From contig OW569387.1 of the NCBI GenBank assembly GCA_937625935.1, forward strand, positions 310,001-374,000: a stretch of 64,000 nucleotides of DNA, written 5' to 3'. How positions within the stretch are numbered: the first letter of the stretch is position 1; every line of letters starts with the position of its first letter. Shown in pieces: positions 8,853 through 19,300 of this stretch. The notes under the pieces were generated by a model. That model was not told the DNA's origin. It ran no database searches and was given only the letters and a program-made list of their open reading frames with translations. The stretch comes from Tetramitus jugosus. Its lineage: Eukaryota > Heterolobosea > Eutetramitea > Acrasida > Vahlkampfiidae. A program made the position numbers and the translations under genes.

Positions 8853-10712
8853 CTATGACACTAAAATCTTTGACATTTCCGATATGATATCCTCATAAGT
8901 CTTGTACGGCCTCTCGGCTTTGATTTTGATGTATCGAGACTTGTGCAATATTATTCTTGCGCTCAAGTGACTGGCTTCGAACTTGCCGGCATGTCTCGTT
9001 CTCAAGGACTGTTGAAGGTGCCTTCTTCTTTCTCTGCTCAATCTCTGCAGTGATACGATACGTGCTTGCACAACACTCTCCATATTTTCCAAGAACTCCT
9101 TGTAACAAGGATCAGAAGGCAGTGGAATGCTCGTCTGCATAACATACTCATCCCTCCAATCATTAATATACAACTCTTTCAAGTACTCCCAACCGGATGA
9201 TAAATCAACATACATGCAATCATACTTGCCTGGCCCTCCTGTCTCTTCCAGATCCACATGTACCTTTGAATGCCACTTGTAGCCATATGTTGGACTGTAA
9301 GGTGAACTCTTGGCAGATACGCCGTGATATCCACCTACAGCGTCGTATTTACCCCATTCACTGCCCTCCATTCCAATCATGACACCTCCATAAGTGTGTT
9401 CAGTTGCTGGCATGCGATACAAGTAGACATGGCCATTGCATCCATCCGCTTTCACACTCTTTATCGTCATACGGCGATTTAGGTGACCTCCCAATGGAAT
9501 GTTCATTCCCCAATGTCTATGATACTTCAAAGTATGTCTGTCGCCTCTCAACATTTTCGTGTCTCTCAAATTGAATCCACTGGTCTTTGCCTCCACCAAT
9601 ACTTTCTTTCTTCCATTTGGTAGCTGTGGGTACATTGAGTCTGGATCAGTCGATGCAGCTGGGATGTCCATTTGCTTCTCGAACTCCAGACCGTGAGTAG
9701 CACCCAAGCGTTTAAATATCAGCTTCTTTTCCTTGGCACATTGATCACCGCTGGATGATGTCGAAACATAATCTGACAATTGACCGTCATCACCCGCAAC
9801 AAGCCACTTCCAAAAGTTTGAATCAAACTTGGATTGATGATCACTCTTTCTCTTTGGCAATTGAATCACGATCCTGCCTCCGTGAGACAATGCAGTAGCA
9901 ATTGGCCAACCGGTTGTATACCAACTTCTCCATTGAGAGTCCTTTGAATGGCCATCTTTCGAGCTGCTGTGACGCAGAAGGAGTCCACCATAGCGAAGAA
10001 CAGTGAACAACCTTCTTAGAATATTACCTCTTGCTTCCACACCAGGACTTCTGAGTGTGTCTAACCATGTTTCTGCATCTCTCTGAATTTGGCCCTCGAA
10101 CCTCTTCACTTTCCATTCATTGTCCACAAAGGTTTTCATAATTTCTACTCGTTTTAAAAACTCTCCATGCTGCTTTTTCTTTGAGCTCTTTAGTGGATCA
10201 ACTTCCTTGTTAGTGCCACCTGTCGTACGGACTGTCGGTACTCCAGAAGGAGAAAAAGTTGGTACGCTGCTCCTTGATCTGTCTCTGTCTAACTCATCAT
10301 ACGGAGTATAAAATGACTCAAAATCGTCAATCTCACTACCCAATTCATCATCAGAATCTATATCGGCACAAGTGGTGGTTGCGTCCGGTAATTGAACTTG
10401 TTCATGAAGCACTGAATTTTGATTTGCTTGCTCGGAGAGTGAAGCATTATCCCTCTCTGTGGCCTCCTCGTCCTTGAGTGGTAGTACCTTCTCTTCTCGT
10501 ACTTTACATGCTTGTGCTTCTCCATTCACTAGTTTTTCTTTGATATCTAGTGAACCTTTTGTTCCTTGACTCTCCTCTATTGATGTTTCGAGCTCGGTTT
10601 GAGCATTGGCTTCGTGGTGGTTTTGTTGGTCTTGCTCATGGTGTAAGGAAGCAGTATCGCTACAGGTTACATCCACACTGGTAGGTTCAGTGTTGCTTGA
10701 TGTAAATTCCAT
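8853..10712 (-). CDS. Unrecognised 619-aa protein with Trp/Gly-rich C-terminal domain
   Basis: A single exon. Residues 1-190 are acidic and low in complexity, probably disordered (Glu, Asp, Gln and Ser rich), with SDDELGSEIDDFESFYTPYDEL at the end. Residues about 190-290 are basic and rich in Trp/Arg (WKVKRFEGQIQRDAETWLDT, SQWRSWYTTGWPIATALSHG). From 360 onward the protein looks like a folded globular domain: GRKKVLVEAKTSGFNLRD, GHVYLYRMPATEHTYGGVMI, GKYDAVGGYHGVSAKSSPYS and a final amphipathic region with QARIVSLQRLSRERRRHLQQ. No signal peptide or membrane segment is present. I do not recognise the family and propose no function. It converges with the MFS gene and diverges from eS24. Confidence 0.7.
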   Translation of the reverse strand: MEFTSSNTEPTSVDVTCSDTASLHHEQDQQNHHEANAQTELETSIEESQGTKGSLDIKEKLVNGEAQACKVREEKVLPLKDEEATERDNASLSEQANQNSVLHEQVQLPDATTTCADIDSDDELGSEIDDFESFYTPYDELDRDRSRSSVPTFSPSGVPTVRTTGGTNKEVDPLKSSKKKQHGEFLKRVEIMKTFVDNEWKVKRFEGQIQRDAETWLDTLRSPGVEARGNILRRLFTVLRYGGLLLRHSSSKDGHSKDSQWRSWYTTGWPIATALSHGGRIVIQLPKRKSDHQSKFDSNFWKWLVAGDDGQLSDYVSTSSSGDQCAKEKKLIFKRLGATHGLEFEKQMDIPAASTDPDSMYPQLPNGRKKVLVEAKTSGFNLRDTKMLRGDRHTLKYHRHWGMNIPLGGHLNRRMTIKSVKADGCNGHVYLYRMPATEHTYGGVMIGMEGSEWGKYDAVGGYHGVSAKSSPYSPTYGYKWHSKVHVDLEETGGPGKYDCMYVDLSSGWEYLKELYINDWRDEYVMQTSIPLPSDPCYKEFLENMESVVQARIVSLQRLSRERRRHLQQSLRTRHAGKFEASHLSARIILHKSRYIKIKAERPYKTYEDIISEMSKILVS

Positions 10713-11269
10713 ATCTCTCCAATGCTAACTTGCTTCAACCGAAAATGTTTTGCACTTTAGCTCTTCCTTGTAGTCGCGAGATTCATTGCCAGCGAAGCAC
10801 TGTAAATAAAAAATTTTCTGGGCGTTGGAAATCAATCCGTGGATTGATTGTGTTGGTCCTGAGCGCTGATATATCTGATGAGATAAATGTCATGATCGTA
10901 CTGCAGACAATCAATATGATCTGCGATCAAATGACACGACGCGTTGCAGTTGTCAGAACAGGGTTGGCTTTTGAAATCAAAAATAAGTCAGATTGATATG
11001 AAGCGAGTCTCAACTGCAACCAACACAGGTTCATTGGTGTTTTTACCTGTGTATATATATATTCATTGGTGACCAGAATGATTCCCAGGCCACAAGTGGT
11101 GATTTTCTGCTTGGTGTGTTGTACCCAGTAGGAAAATTGTTTTTCAATTATTTTCATGAACATTCAACAAAGGGTCGCCCCGGTCAACCAGCGTATTCAA
11201 CAAAAGTACAAAACTCATAAAACTCAAAACGAAACAACAATCACTCACGTCACAACACATATATCGAAA
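10713..11269. other. Divergent intergenic region before the eS24 gene
   Basis: About 557 bases between divergent starts. An alternating TA tract (TGTATATATATATATTC, about 11049-11065) lies roughly 205 bp upstream of the eS24 start codon and could be TATA-like or simple repeat. The last 60 bases before the ATG are A/C-rich, as at most genes here. The weak open frames inside show no recognisable product. Confidence 0.4.
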
Positions 11270-11784
11270 ATGGTTTCAAACACTACCATCCGTACTCGTA
11301 AGTTTATGACCAACAGATTGCTTGCCAGAAAGCAATTCGTACGTATCCCATTTTCTCACAAAATGTGAAATATATTACTTGTAGATAATGTCAAGAGACA
11401 AAAACTAATACCAACCGTAATTTGTTAAAATTGAATTTCATCCTGTAGGTTGTTGATGTTCTTCATCCAGGTACCCAATCCTTGAAGAACACTGAAGTCA
11501 AGGAAAAGATCTGCAAGATGTACAAGATCGACAACCCAAAGACCCTCTTCATCTTTGGATTCAAGACTCAATTCGGAGGTGGTAAGTCCACTGGTTTTGG
11601 TTTGATCTACGACTCTATTGATGAGGCTAGAAAGTTTGAACCAAAGTACAGACTTGTCAGAAACGCACTTGTTGCCAAGAGCAAGGTTTCCAGAAAGCAA
11701 ATCAAGGAAAAGAAGAACAGAGCTAAGGTCAAGAGAGGAAAGGAGAAGGTTAAGATTCTGTACAAGAGTGAAGGAAAGAAGTAA
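11270..11784 (+). CDS. RPS24: 40S ribosomal protein eS24 (RPS24)
   Basis: A small-subunit ribosomal protein. Exons 11270-11338 and 11449-11784 join in phase 0 to give 134 aa. Exon 1 encodes [20 protein letters not shown], an almost exact match to the conserved eS24 N-terminus, and ends KQF. Exon 2 continues [20 protein letters not shown], then [20 protein letters not shown], the family hallmark, and finishes with a Lys/Arg-rich tail. The 110-bp intron is GTACGT...TGTAG. Length and order match the usual 130-135 aa family size. An intron this near the start codon of a ribosomal protein gene is common in protists. Confidence 0.95.
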
Positions 11785-11951
11785 ATCCTTTTATCAATCT
11801 TTTCAGATTTATAGTAGTTGTTTATTCTACATTATAAAACCAAATTTCGTTAATTGTTGCTCTTGTCAACTTTTCTTGCATTTTTTGTTGCCTCCCTTTT
11901 CTTCTTTTGAAAAATCACCTGAACGAAAACAATCACGAAAAAAGAACAACA

Positions 11952-12365
11952 ATGTCATCATCAACAGCATCACAGAAGAAGCCAAGAGAACAAATTTTGG
12001 ATCTCGAAAAGAGTATGAACAAGGAGATTATCATCAAGTTCAGTGGAGGACGAGAAGTTGTGGGAACTCTCAAGGGATTCGATCAGATGGTCAACGTTGT
12101 GCTTGATAACGCTAGGGAGTACATTAGAGACGAGGACGATAAACAGAAGCGAAAAGTCGTTGTGAGTGAACAGACGAATGAAATGTTCCAAGTGACACGC
12201 AAACTCGGTATTGTTGTGTGCAGAGGCACATCCATCATGTACATTTGTCCAATGATTGGTACGGAACAGATTGATAATCCATTTGTGGGTGACGAAGATG
12301 ATGAAGATGACGAAGAAGAAGAAGATGGCGGTGGTGTAAATACGACATCAGAGGATACTGCATAA
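11952..12365 (+). CDS. LSM7: U6 snRNA-associated Sm-like protein LSm7
   Basis: A subunit of the LSm2-8 (U6 snRNP) and LSm1-7 (mRNA decay) rings. The 137-aa protein starts at MSSSTASQKKPREQILDLEK; upstream in-frame codons from 11907 are leader. Sm1 is EIIIKFSGGREVVGTLKGFDQMVNVVLDN and Sm2 is RKLGIVVCRGTSIMYICP, both with the LSm7 signature (GGRE, GFD..VN.VLD, LGIVVCRGTS). Family-like ...IDNPF follows the Sm fold. An acidic Asp/Glu-rich tail of about 25 residues, not typical of LSm7, closes the protein. It lies 167 bp after eS24 on the same strand. Confidence 0.93.
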   Translation: MSSSTASQKKPREQILDLEKSMNKEIIIKFSGGREVVGTLKGFDQMVNVVLDNAREYIRDEDDKQKRKVVVSEQTNEMFQVTRKLGIVVCRGTSIMYICPMIGTEQIDNPFVGDEDDEDDEEEEDGGGVNTTSEDTA

Positions 12366-12720
12366 ACAAGAACCTCTTTTACGATTATTATTATGTGATT
12401 TATTCATTTTCATTTTTGATCATGACAGCACTGGGGACAGAAAAATTCTACCGAGATGGCATTGCCTGCCCTCACGAGTCCACTGAACTAGGATCTTTGT
12501 TTTTTTTGGAATGTTGGATCAGTCAGGATGATTACTACTTTAGAATCATGTTGTCTGGAGGTTGCATCCGTTCGTTGTATTGTATCTTTTGTATTTGTGT
12601 TCAGATCAGCAGAACAGCTGTTTGACAGACTATCTTGGCGCCAAAAATGACCTTACGGACACAGTTTGAAAAAAACCGCTCCTGCTTCTTGTTCTGCGAT
12701 CGAAAGCCACCGTCAGAGAA
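12366..12720. other. Intergenic region between LSm7 and DNAI1
   Basis: About 355 bases between two genes on the same strand. It must hold the LSm7 3' untranslated region and the DNAI1 promoter. The short open frames do not resemble known proteins, and no specific element was recognised. Confidence 0.4.
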
Positions 12721-15070
12721 ATGAAGAGAGCAACAGCAGGACCAAGTAAATCCTCTTTGGGAAACACAGGTGGATCCTTCAAGAAGAAAGGAACAGGTCA
12801 TCCAAAGAAGAGCGATATCGGTAATGATGACCACGAGTTGACATTTAGAGCTAATCATGATAACAGCTTTGACATGGTAAGTGTAACACACACAAGAGGG
12901 ATCTCTCTTTTCGTAGTTGTTTTCTTATTGCGTTACGCTTGACTAATGACTGACATCACCAAAGAGTGATTCTGTACCAACAAGGACTGTTCTTCTGTCT
13001 GAAAAGGATCTGAATCAACCAATTGATAGAATCTTGGAGGCAACGAACCCTAATGCGCCTCACAATCTAGTGCGGTTCTCATACTTGGAACAGAGCTACA
13101 AGTTTGAGCACTCGGTCGAACAAATGGCTATTCATTTGAGTGAAGATGGGTAAGTACTGCATTTATCAGCATTTTTCTATAACACAGTAGTTTAACATTT
13201 CCTTCATTCCTATCCTATTAGGACAATGATGTTAAAGGATGGAGAAGAAGCTAAAATAGCTGCTGCTTATCACAGTCAATCACAACAGCAACAAGAGGCA
13301 CAAGAGATGGCAGATGCATCAACAAACACAACTCGAGCCACTCCTTCTGGTGTTTCAACAGATACTGGTGATTTGGAATCTACTGTGAAACCATTGAGAA
13401 ATCAATTTAATTTCTCTGAGAGAGCCACTCAGACTTTCAATCAACCAATGAAGGATCGTTCAGTTGTCTCCGAACCGCCACCGTCCAAGGAATTCTCAGC
13501 CAATGCGAACCAATGGGCCATTTATGATGCATACATGGAGTATTTTGAACAACAGAAGAAGCTGACTTTGAAGAGCAATAGTTCGAACAAGAAGGGTGAC
13601 TCGAAGAGTGACAGTGAAGAGCGAAAGAAGGAGAAGGCAAAGATTAACCACGAAATTTTGTATTCAGAGAATATGAGGAAATCAGCAAAGTTGATGGAGA
13701 GAATGGTAAATCAGAATTCACATGATGAAATATTGCAGGACTTTAAGTTTTGGGACGATGAGTCTGATCCGTATAGAAAACCAGCGGGATCTCTTCTGCC
13801 TCTTTGGTCATTTTTCAGCGAGAAGGCAGGCAAGAAGCAGGTGACATCCATTTGTTGGAATCCAAAATACCATGACATGTTCGCTGTTGCATACGGTAGT
13901 TATGACTTCATGAAACAACGAAGTGGTGTAGTTTGTTGCTATACTCTTAAGAATCCCTCCTATCCCGAATATTCGTTCACAACCGAAACCGGTGTCATGT
14001 GCCTCGATTTTCATCCAAAGCATCCTTCGTTACTCGCAGTTGGTTTGTACGATGGTACATGTATGATATTTGACATGAGACAGAAGGAGAACAAACCATT
14101 GATATTGTCAACAGTCAAAACAGGAAAGCATAGCGGAGTTGTATGGCAAGTATTCTGGGAGAAAGAAACAGTTTCCAACTCGTTATCATTCTTCAGCATT
14201 AGCTCAGATGGTCGAGTAACGAATTGGACTCTCTCGAAGAATGAACTCCAATACACTGATGTCATGCATCTCAAACTAGAATCCAACAGAGTAAGTTCAG
14301 GCAACAGTACGAATATATCCATGGCTGCCAAGAGTATCCGTGCAAGTGTTCTCGTGGAAGATACATCTGATGATTATCTCATAGGATTGGCTGGTGGAAC
14401 CTGTTTCGATTTCAACAAGAAACACGAGCAAATATTTATTGTAGGAACAGAGGAAGGAAAGATATTTGAATGTTCGAAGGCTTACAATTCCCAGTACCTG
14501 CAAACATATGATGGTCACTCGATGACTGTTTACTCTGTCAAATGGAACTATTATCACCCAAGTGTATTTCTATCCTGTAGTGCTGATTGGACCGTAAAAT
14601 TGTGGCACAGAGATCACAAGAAACCTCTCATGTCATTCGATCTTGGAAGTAGTGTCGGTGATGTTGCCTGGGCTCCATATTCATCCACTACGTTCGCTGC
14701 AGTTACTGAGGACGGCAAGGTCCATGTATTTGATCTGAGCATCGTGAAGCATGACTCTCTGTGTCGTCAACCTGTGATCAAGAAGGCGAAGCTCACCCAC
14801 ATTGCCTTCAATCCCACCGAGAAGATTATTCTCGTGTCGGATGACAAGGGACAAGTTCAGACACTTAAACTCTCACCTAACCTTCGTGTCATTGCTCCAA
14901 TTAAGGCCGGCGAAGACTCACAACCCACACAAGGAGGTCACGCAGTCGTTCCTCAAGCTGCCAACACATTCAAAAAGCTCGAGAATGAAGAGGAATTGAG
15001 AAGCGAAACAGAGATATCCAAACTGAACGAAGTGCTAGATATTGCCATACGAACTAATGATGTCATCTAA
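12721..15070 (+). CDS. DNAI1: Axonemal outer-arm dynein intermediate chain 1 (DNAI1/IC1-type)
   Basis: Anchors the outer dynein arm in flagella. Three exons, 12721-12876, 12965-13149 and 13222-15070, join in phase (introns of 88 and 72 bp, both GTAAGT donors) to give 729 aa. The N-terminal region carries the IC1 hallmark FNFSERATQTFNQPMKDR, then TEPPP-like VSEPPPSKEFSANANQWAIY, typical of DNAI1 and not of cytoplasmic intermediate chains. A Lys/Glu-rich stretch follows, then about six or seven WD40 repeats (for example LDFHPKHPSLLAVGLYDGTC, SVKWNYYHPSVFLSCSADWT, AFNPTEKIILVSDDKGQV). The gene implies a flagellate stage in this organism. Confidence 0.93.
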
Positions 15071-15266
15071 GCTTAGATTGGATCATCCACTCACGAGTCG
15101 CAAAGTAAAACACACCAAGTGCATTCAGCTCTAAAAAACAACTTGAATATTTTATTCAACCCAGGGCAAGCGTTCTGATCTCTCTCCACATCAAATGCAA
15201 CAAAGAGATAACATTCTCAACGCAGCTTTCAAAAATTCATACATGTATCGATCATTATTGATGAAT

Positions 15267-15599
15267 TTATTCTTCAGCAGCACCATAGAGCACTTGATCA
15301 ATCTTTTCCCACAAGAATGGTCTTGGAGCAGCCCAGACAACCACAACCAAAATTGGGATGGCCCACTTACCGAGGAACTTGCCTCTGTCTATGAAACCAG
15401 AAGCGTCCAATCCTCTCCAGTATGACTTGTTGGACAAGATGCCTCCATCTTGAGCATAAGTTGGTATTCTGAATTGAGCAACATTGTTGCAAGCTTGTTG
15501 AATTCTGAGGGAGGTGGCAGACTTGACTTGAGGTTGAGTCACCTTGGAGGTGGCAGCCTTGAGGGCAGAAGGGGAGGTTGCAACAGTTGTGAGAACCAT
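15267..15599 (-). CDS. Small protein with one membrane segment, possibly mitochondrial
   Basis: A 110-aa single-exon protein. The N-terminus (MVLTTVATSPSALKAATSKV) is basic, rich in Ser/Thr/Ala and lacks acidic residues, which fits a mitochondrial presequence. The middle (YAQDGGILSNKSYWRGLDAS) is hydrophilic. One hydrophobic segment, WAIPILVVVVWAAPRPFLW, sits at residues about 80-98, followed by a short acidic tail. That shape is common in accessory subunits of respiratory complexes, but I do not recognise a specific one. Function is inferred only from this architecture. It converges with the DNAI1 gene, 196 bp away. Confidence 0.65.
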   Translation of the reverse strand: MVLTTVATSPSALKAATSKVTQPQVKSATSLRIQQACNNVAQFRIPTYAQDGGILSNKSYWRGLDASGFIDRGKFLGKWAIPILVVVVWAAPRPFLWEKIDQVLYGAAEE

Positions 15600-16372
15600 T
15601 TTTTTCGTTTTATTACAATTATCGTCGTGTGTGTTGGGTGATGATTTTGCGTTTGTGGCGGAAATGAGATTGATTTTTTCGGTGTCGGCAAAAACTTAGC
15701 GCCGGTGTAAATTTACAAAATGGTCCTCTGGTGGGTTGTATTTCATTGGTTGTTGATCTTGCTGACATTGATCACATAAGGATGTATAAGCTTTGAATTT
15801 CATCACCAAGGCGATTTGATTGATGTGTAATTGTGTCTCTTTCTCAAGTCCTTCAAATCTCCACTTTAAGTAAGAGATGAAACGCCGTAACATGAAAGAA
15901 CAACTGCAGGTTCCACCAAGAATTCATTTCTCCTCCGAGGGTCATCTTTGATCAGCCATTCAATGCAATTCGTACAGGTCATCCAGTGCATGACTCTTGA
16001 ATTACAAAGAGGATCTTCGACTATTTTGAGATGTGGATTCCATTTTAGCCTCGTTTACCTCTCGAGATCCAACAACCTCTTTGTTCAACAAACAGTTTTC
16101 TCTCTGATTCTCTCACACAAAAACAACAAAACCTCCATTTTCTCTCGATCGATTGATCAACACTCACACATACCTCTGTTCACAGAATTTGATCAAAGCA
16201 AACGAAATAAAATTTTTCCGAGCGTCGACCAAAATCAAAACGAACAACAATTATCGTGGTAGATCAGAGCAGCACATTCAACAACAACAACAACCAATAA
16301 GCAAATTATTGCATCGTGCGTCGATCAACAACACGAACTCATCATCATAATAATACTATAAACAAAAACAAC
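15600..16372. other. Long divergent intergenic region before PSME4
   Basis: About 773 bases. The last 250 bases before the PSME4 ATG are rich in A/C and CAA triplets, resembling an extended leader. A weak two-exon gene candidate on the minus strand (15696-15991) is listed separately. Otherwise nothing specific was recognised. Confidence 0.4.
15696..15991 (-). CDS. Tentative small gene, two exons, CxxC pairs
   Basis: A weak candidate. Segments 15917-15991 and 15696-15863 would join in phase 0 across a 53-bp gap (GTGGAA...TTAAAG) to give 80 aa: MHWMTCTNCIEWLIKDDPRR, ending in NEFL, then WRFEGLEKETQLHINQIALV and a second pair, SLCDQCQQD. For: the composition is protein-like, both parts contain a C-x2-C pair, and the phase fits. 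Against: the donor is not the usual GTA(T/A)GT, the intron is shorter than the others, and no family is recognised. The second part alone is open from 15893. Confidence 0.25.
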
Positions 16373-19300
16373 ATGTCAGCAACAACAACAACAACAACAA
16401 GCAATATAGATGTGTCAGCCAGTGATTACAAGTACAATCAATTTATGCCACCGTTTGTCAAGGAGACCATCTCACAGGAGGCCATTGAATGGAAGGAACA
16501 ATTCTTTACAGGTTTCAAAAATGCTCTCATTGATGAAGACAATGTAGATTGGACATGTGCCATGTCATCTGTTCGAATCTTTCATCGGTATGTGTTTAAA
16601 TCTTCAACCAGTGTTGCAGTAGTAGCAACATATGCACACAAACATGGAAACATTTTTATGGTTGTTTGAAAAATGAAATTGTATTGACCTGATTTTTCTC
16701 GTCTGATCTCACATAAAACTTTTTGTTTAGTTATGCATCGAGTTTGGCCTATCCATTGAGTGACAATGAACGAATGGAACTGTGTCAACTCATGATTCCA
16801 CTGCTATTGCATCCATCGTGCTCCAGTGACTCACAAACACGATTGGCCACTGCACTCAATCGAGTCATCAAGAATCACATGACTACACAATCGGATATTC
16901 GTCAAAATTTGAGTCAAGTTTTCTCATGGAGATCATTCTATGACATTTTGCATCGATTGTACTTTAGAAAGTATCGATCCTTGTTGTACACTCCATCGGA
17001 CGGTCATCGGAAATCCATGGTGACACTCATTGCACGAATGAGAAGATTTTTCTCAGCAGAGGTGACAGATGAGGTGTGGAACGAGTTTAGACCACTCATG
17101 TGCCCTCATGATCACATGAGTAATCAAGCACAGGGATTCTTGTGCTTGTTCCTGCCGACAAACAATGGCCGAACAGATTGGTTGCCCGAAATTTTTCAAA
17201 TGTGGATCTGGAATGACAATAATCCATACTGGGACTTTAATTTCTTTTATTTGTTGAGACGGTTGGCACAGGACAGTGTGTCTCTGGTGGACTGGAGACC
17301 GCATCTCGAATTGATTTTTACTCGAGTGTTGAGAGCCATTGATTTACCAGTGGGATCCACTGCGTCACGTGTCATGTACAATCGATTCCCCTCTCAGTCA
17401 TGCAGTCTCTTTACCGGTAATTTCAATCAGTGCAAGTACTCATTGATTGAGCACTGTGCGTACTTGATTGTTTGGATGATGTCTCCAAAGTGCCCAGAAG
17501 CCATGGACTATCTCAAGAAATTGTTCAAATCGATCGAGTCGTACTATCATCCAAGCAACGGTGGCAATTGGTCCAATGTGTTGGGCGTGTTCCTTCAATC
17601 ACTGTGCAAGGGCATTGCCAGAAGAGTGCTCAATGAGAGAAACAATGGAGACTGCCATGTTCCAACTGAGCACAGACTCACGGACGATCAGATTAAGGAG
17701 TTTGTAGAATTGGTGTTGCCGATTGCACAGACTGCCATCTATGGAAAGAGTGTTCGATTGGCCATGTCTGCTGTTCAAGCAATCAAGCATGTCACCTATC
17801 TATCACCTGCACTCGTATTGCCACAGATTATGGAGCGCATTTCAGAAGCCTTGCAAACACTGACAGAAACTCATCAAACAACAGCTGCCATGGGCCTGTT
17901 GAGTGTCATCATTTTCCCAATGATGAAAACGAGACAGTTCGCAGCCAGAGACTACATTCATGATCTAATGAGCTATTCGCTGCCCGGTATTGATGCCAAT
18001 GATCCATTCAAGACCTATATTACGATCAAGTTCTTTGTCAATCTGTTGACAGTTGTGCCGCTCTTCTCGCAAGTGTCCTATGGATCTACAGTCAGTAATG
18101 ATGACACTGGTGACGAAGAAGATCCATATGCAAACGAACCACCACTAGCCGTTCAATTCTTCGAAGATTGGTGCATTGAATTGTTGAATCGAGTGTTCAG
18201 AGTCTTCCAGACAATCACCATTGACAGAGGATCGCAACAAAATGAAAATTCGGACAACAATCTGCCAATTCGCGCTCTCGCAAGACTGATGTTTATGCAA
18301 TTGTCTCCACAATTACACAAACTGTGCGTGCGCAAGGTCATTGAATACTTGCAAAACAATTTCACACCAAATGCTGACAAGTTTTTGGGTGATATTTGCC
18401 AGTCTGCTGCCACCTATGTATCAAGTTCGTCATCCTCTGAAGATTCGTCCTATGATCCTTTTGGAATGATTCTCGATGTATTTTACTCCAAATTGGTTGA
18501 CAATCAAGGTCAACTGAACAATTTGACGGATTCTGAATTGTCGTACTATGTATATCTCGTTGCCAAGACTGTTCAAGTCAATCCATACACACTGAAACAT
18601 CAGCAAAGGTTAATGACCATCATCCAACTCACATGGCATCACAAGGAGAAGAAGGTGATTAAGGCTGTTGGTAAATTAGTCAAGAATCTGCTACAGTCTC
18701 TCACGACCGTATATCCATCGGAATACAGAAATGTGAAGCCATCAATCTGGGGATCGGAGCAATTCCAAGCTCGTCACTGGAAGTACTGGGGTCGATTCTG
18801 TGGCATGCAAGATGTGGACACACAGTGGCATGTACCATCGCAAGAGTCACTAGACTTTGCCACTCTCGTATACAATACCTTCTCAGAGCAGCCATTGTCC
18901 TATTTGCAAGCATTGCCCACTGATTACAACAGACACAAGCTTGTGAATCAGTTGATGAGATTGCGCTATGTACTTCGTGGTTCCTCGCTTATGCTTCCTG
19001 AGATGAATGAGAATGTGGAGTCACAGTACACAAAGCACATTGCCAAAAGAGAGGTCAACTCTGGAACATTTACCATTCCAGACGATAAGCTCAAGTATAC
19101 TCGATATCAAGTCGCATCCATCTTGCATCACACATTCGAAACACTGGTATCACTCAGCAGTGGAGACTCCTTGTCTCCAATGACACCAGCCACACCAACG
19201 ACTCCTACAACGCCAACTGGAGCTGAAAAGTCAACTCTGGATCAAACCAAAGTCTTCAGTCTATTGGTCAAGTGCTACTTTGCTGTTATTTGCTTGAGAG

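Noticed and set aside
11049-11065. Alternating TA tract as a TATA box for the eS24 gene
   Set aside because: It lies about 205 bp upstream of the start codon, other genes here lack such an element, and a simple repeat explains it equally well.
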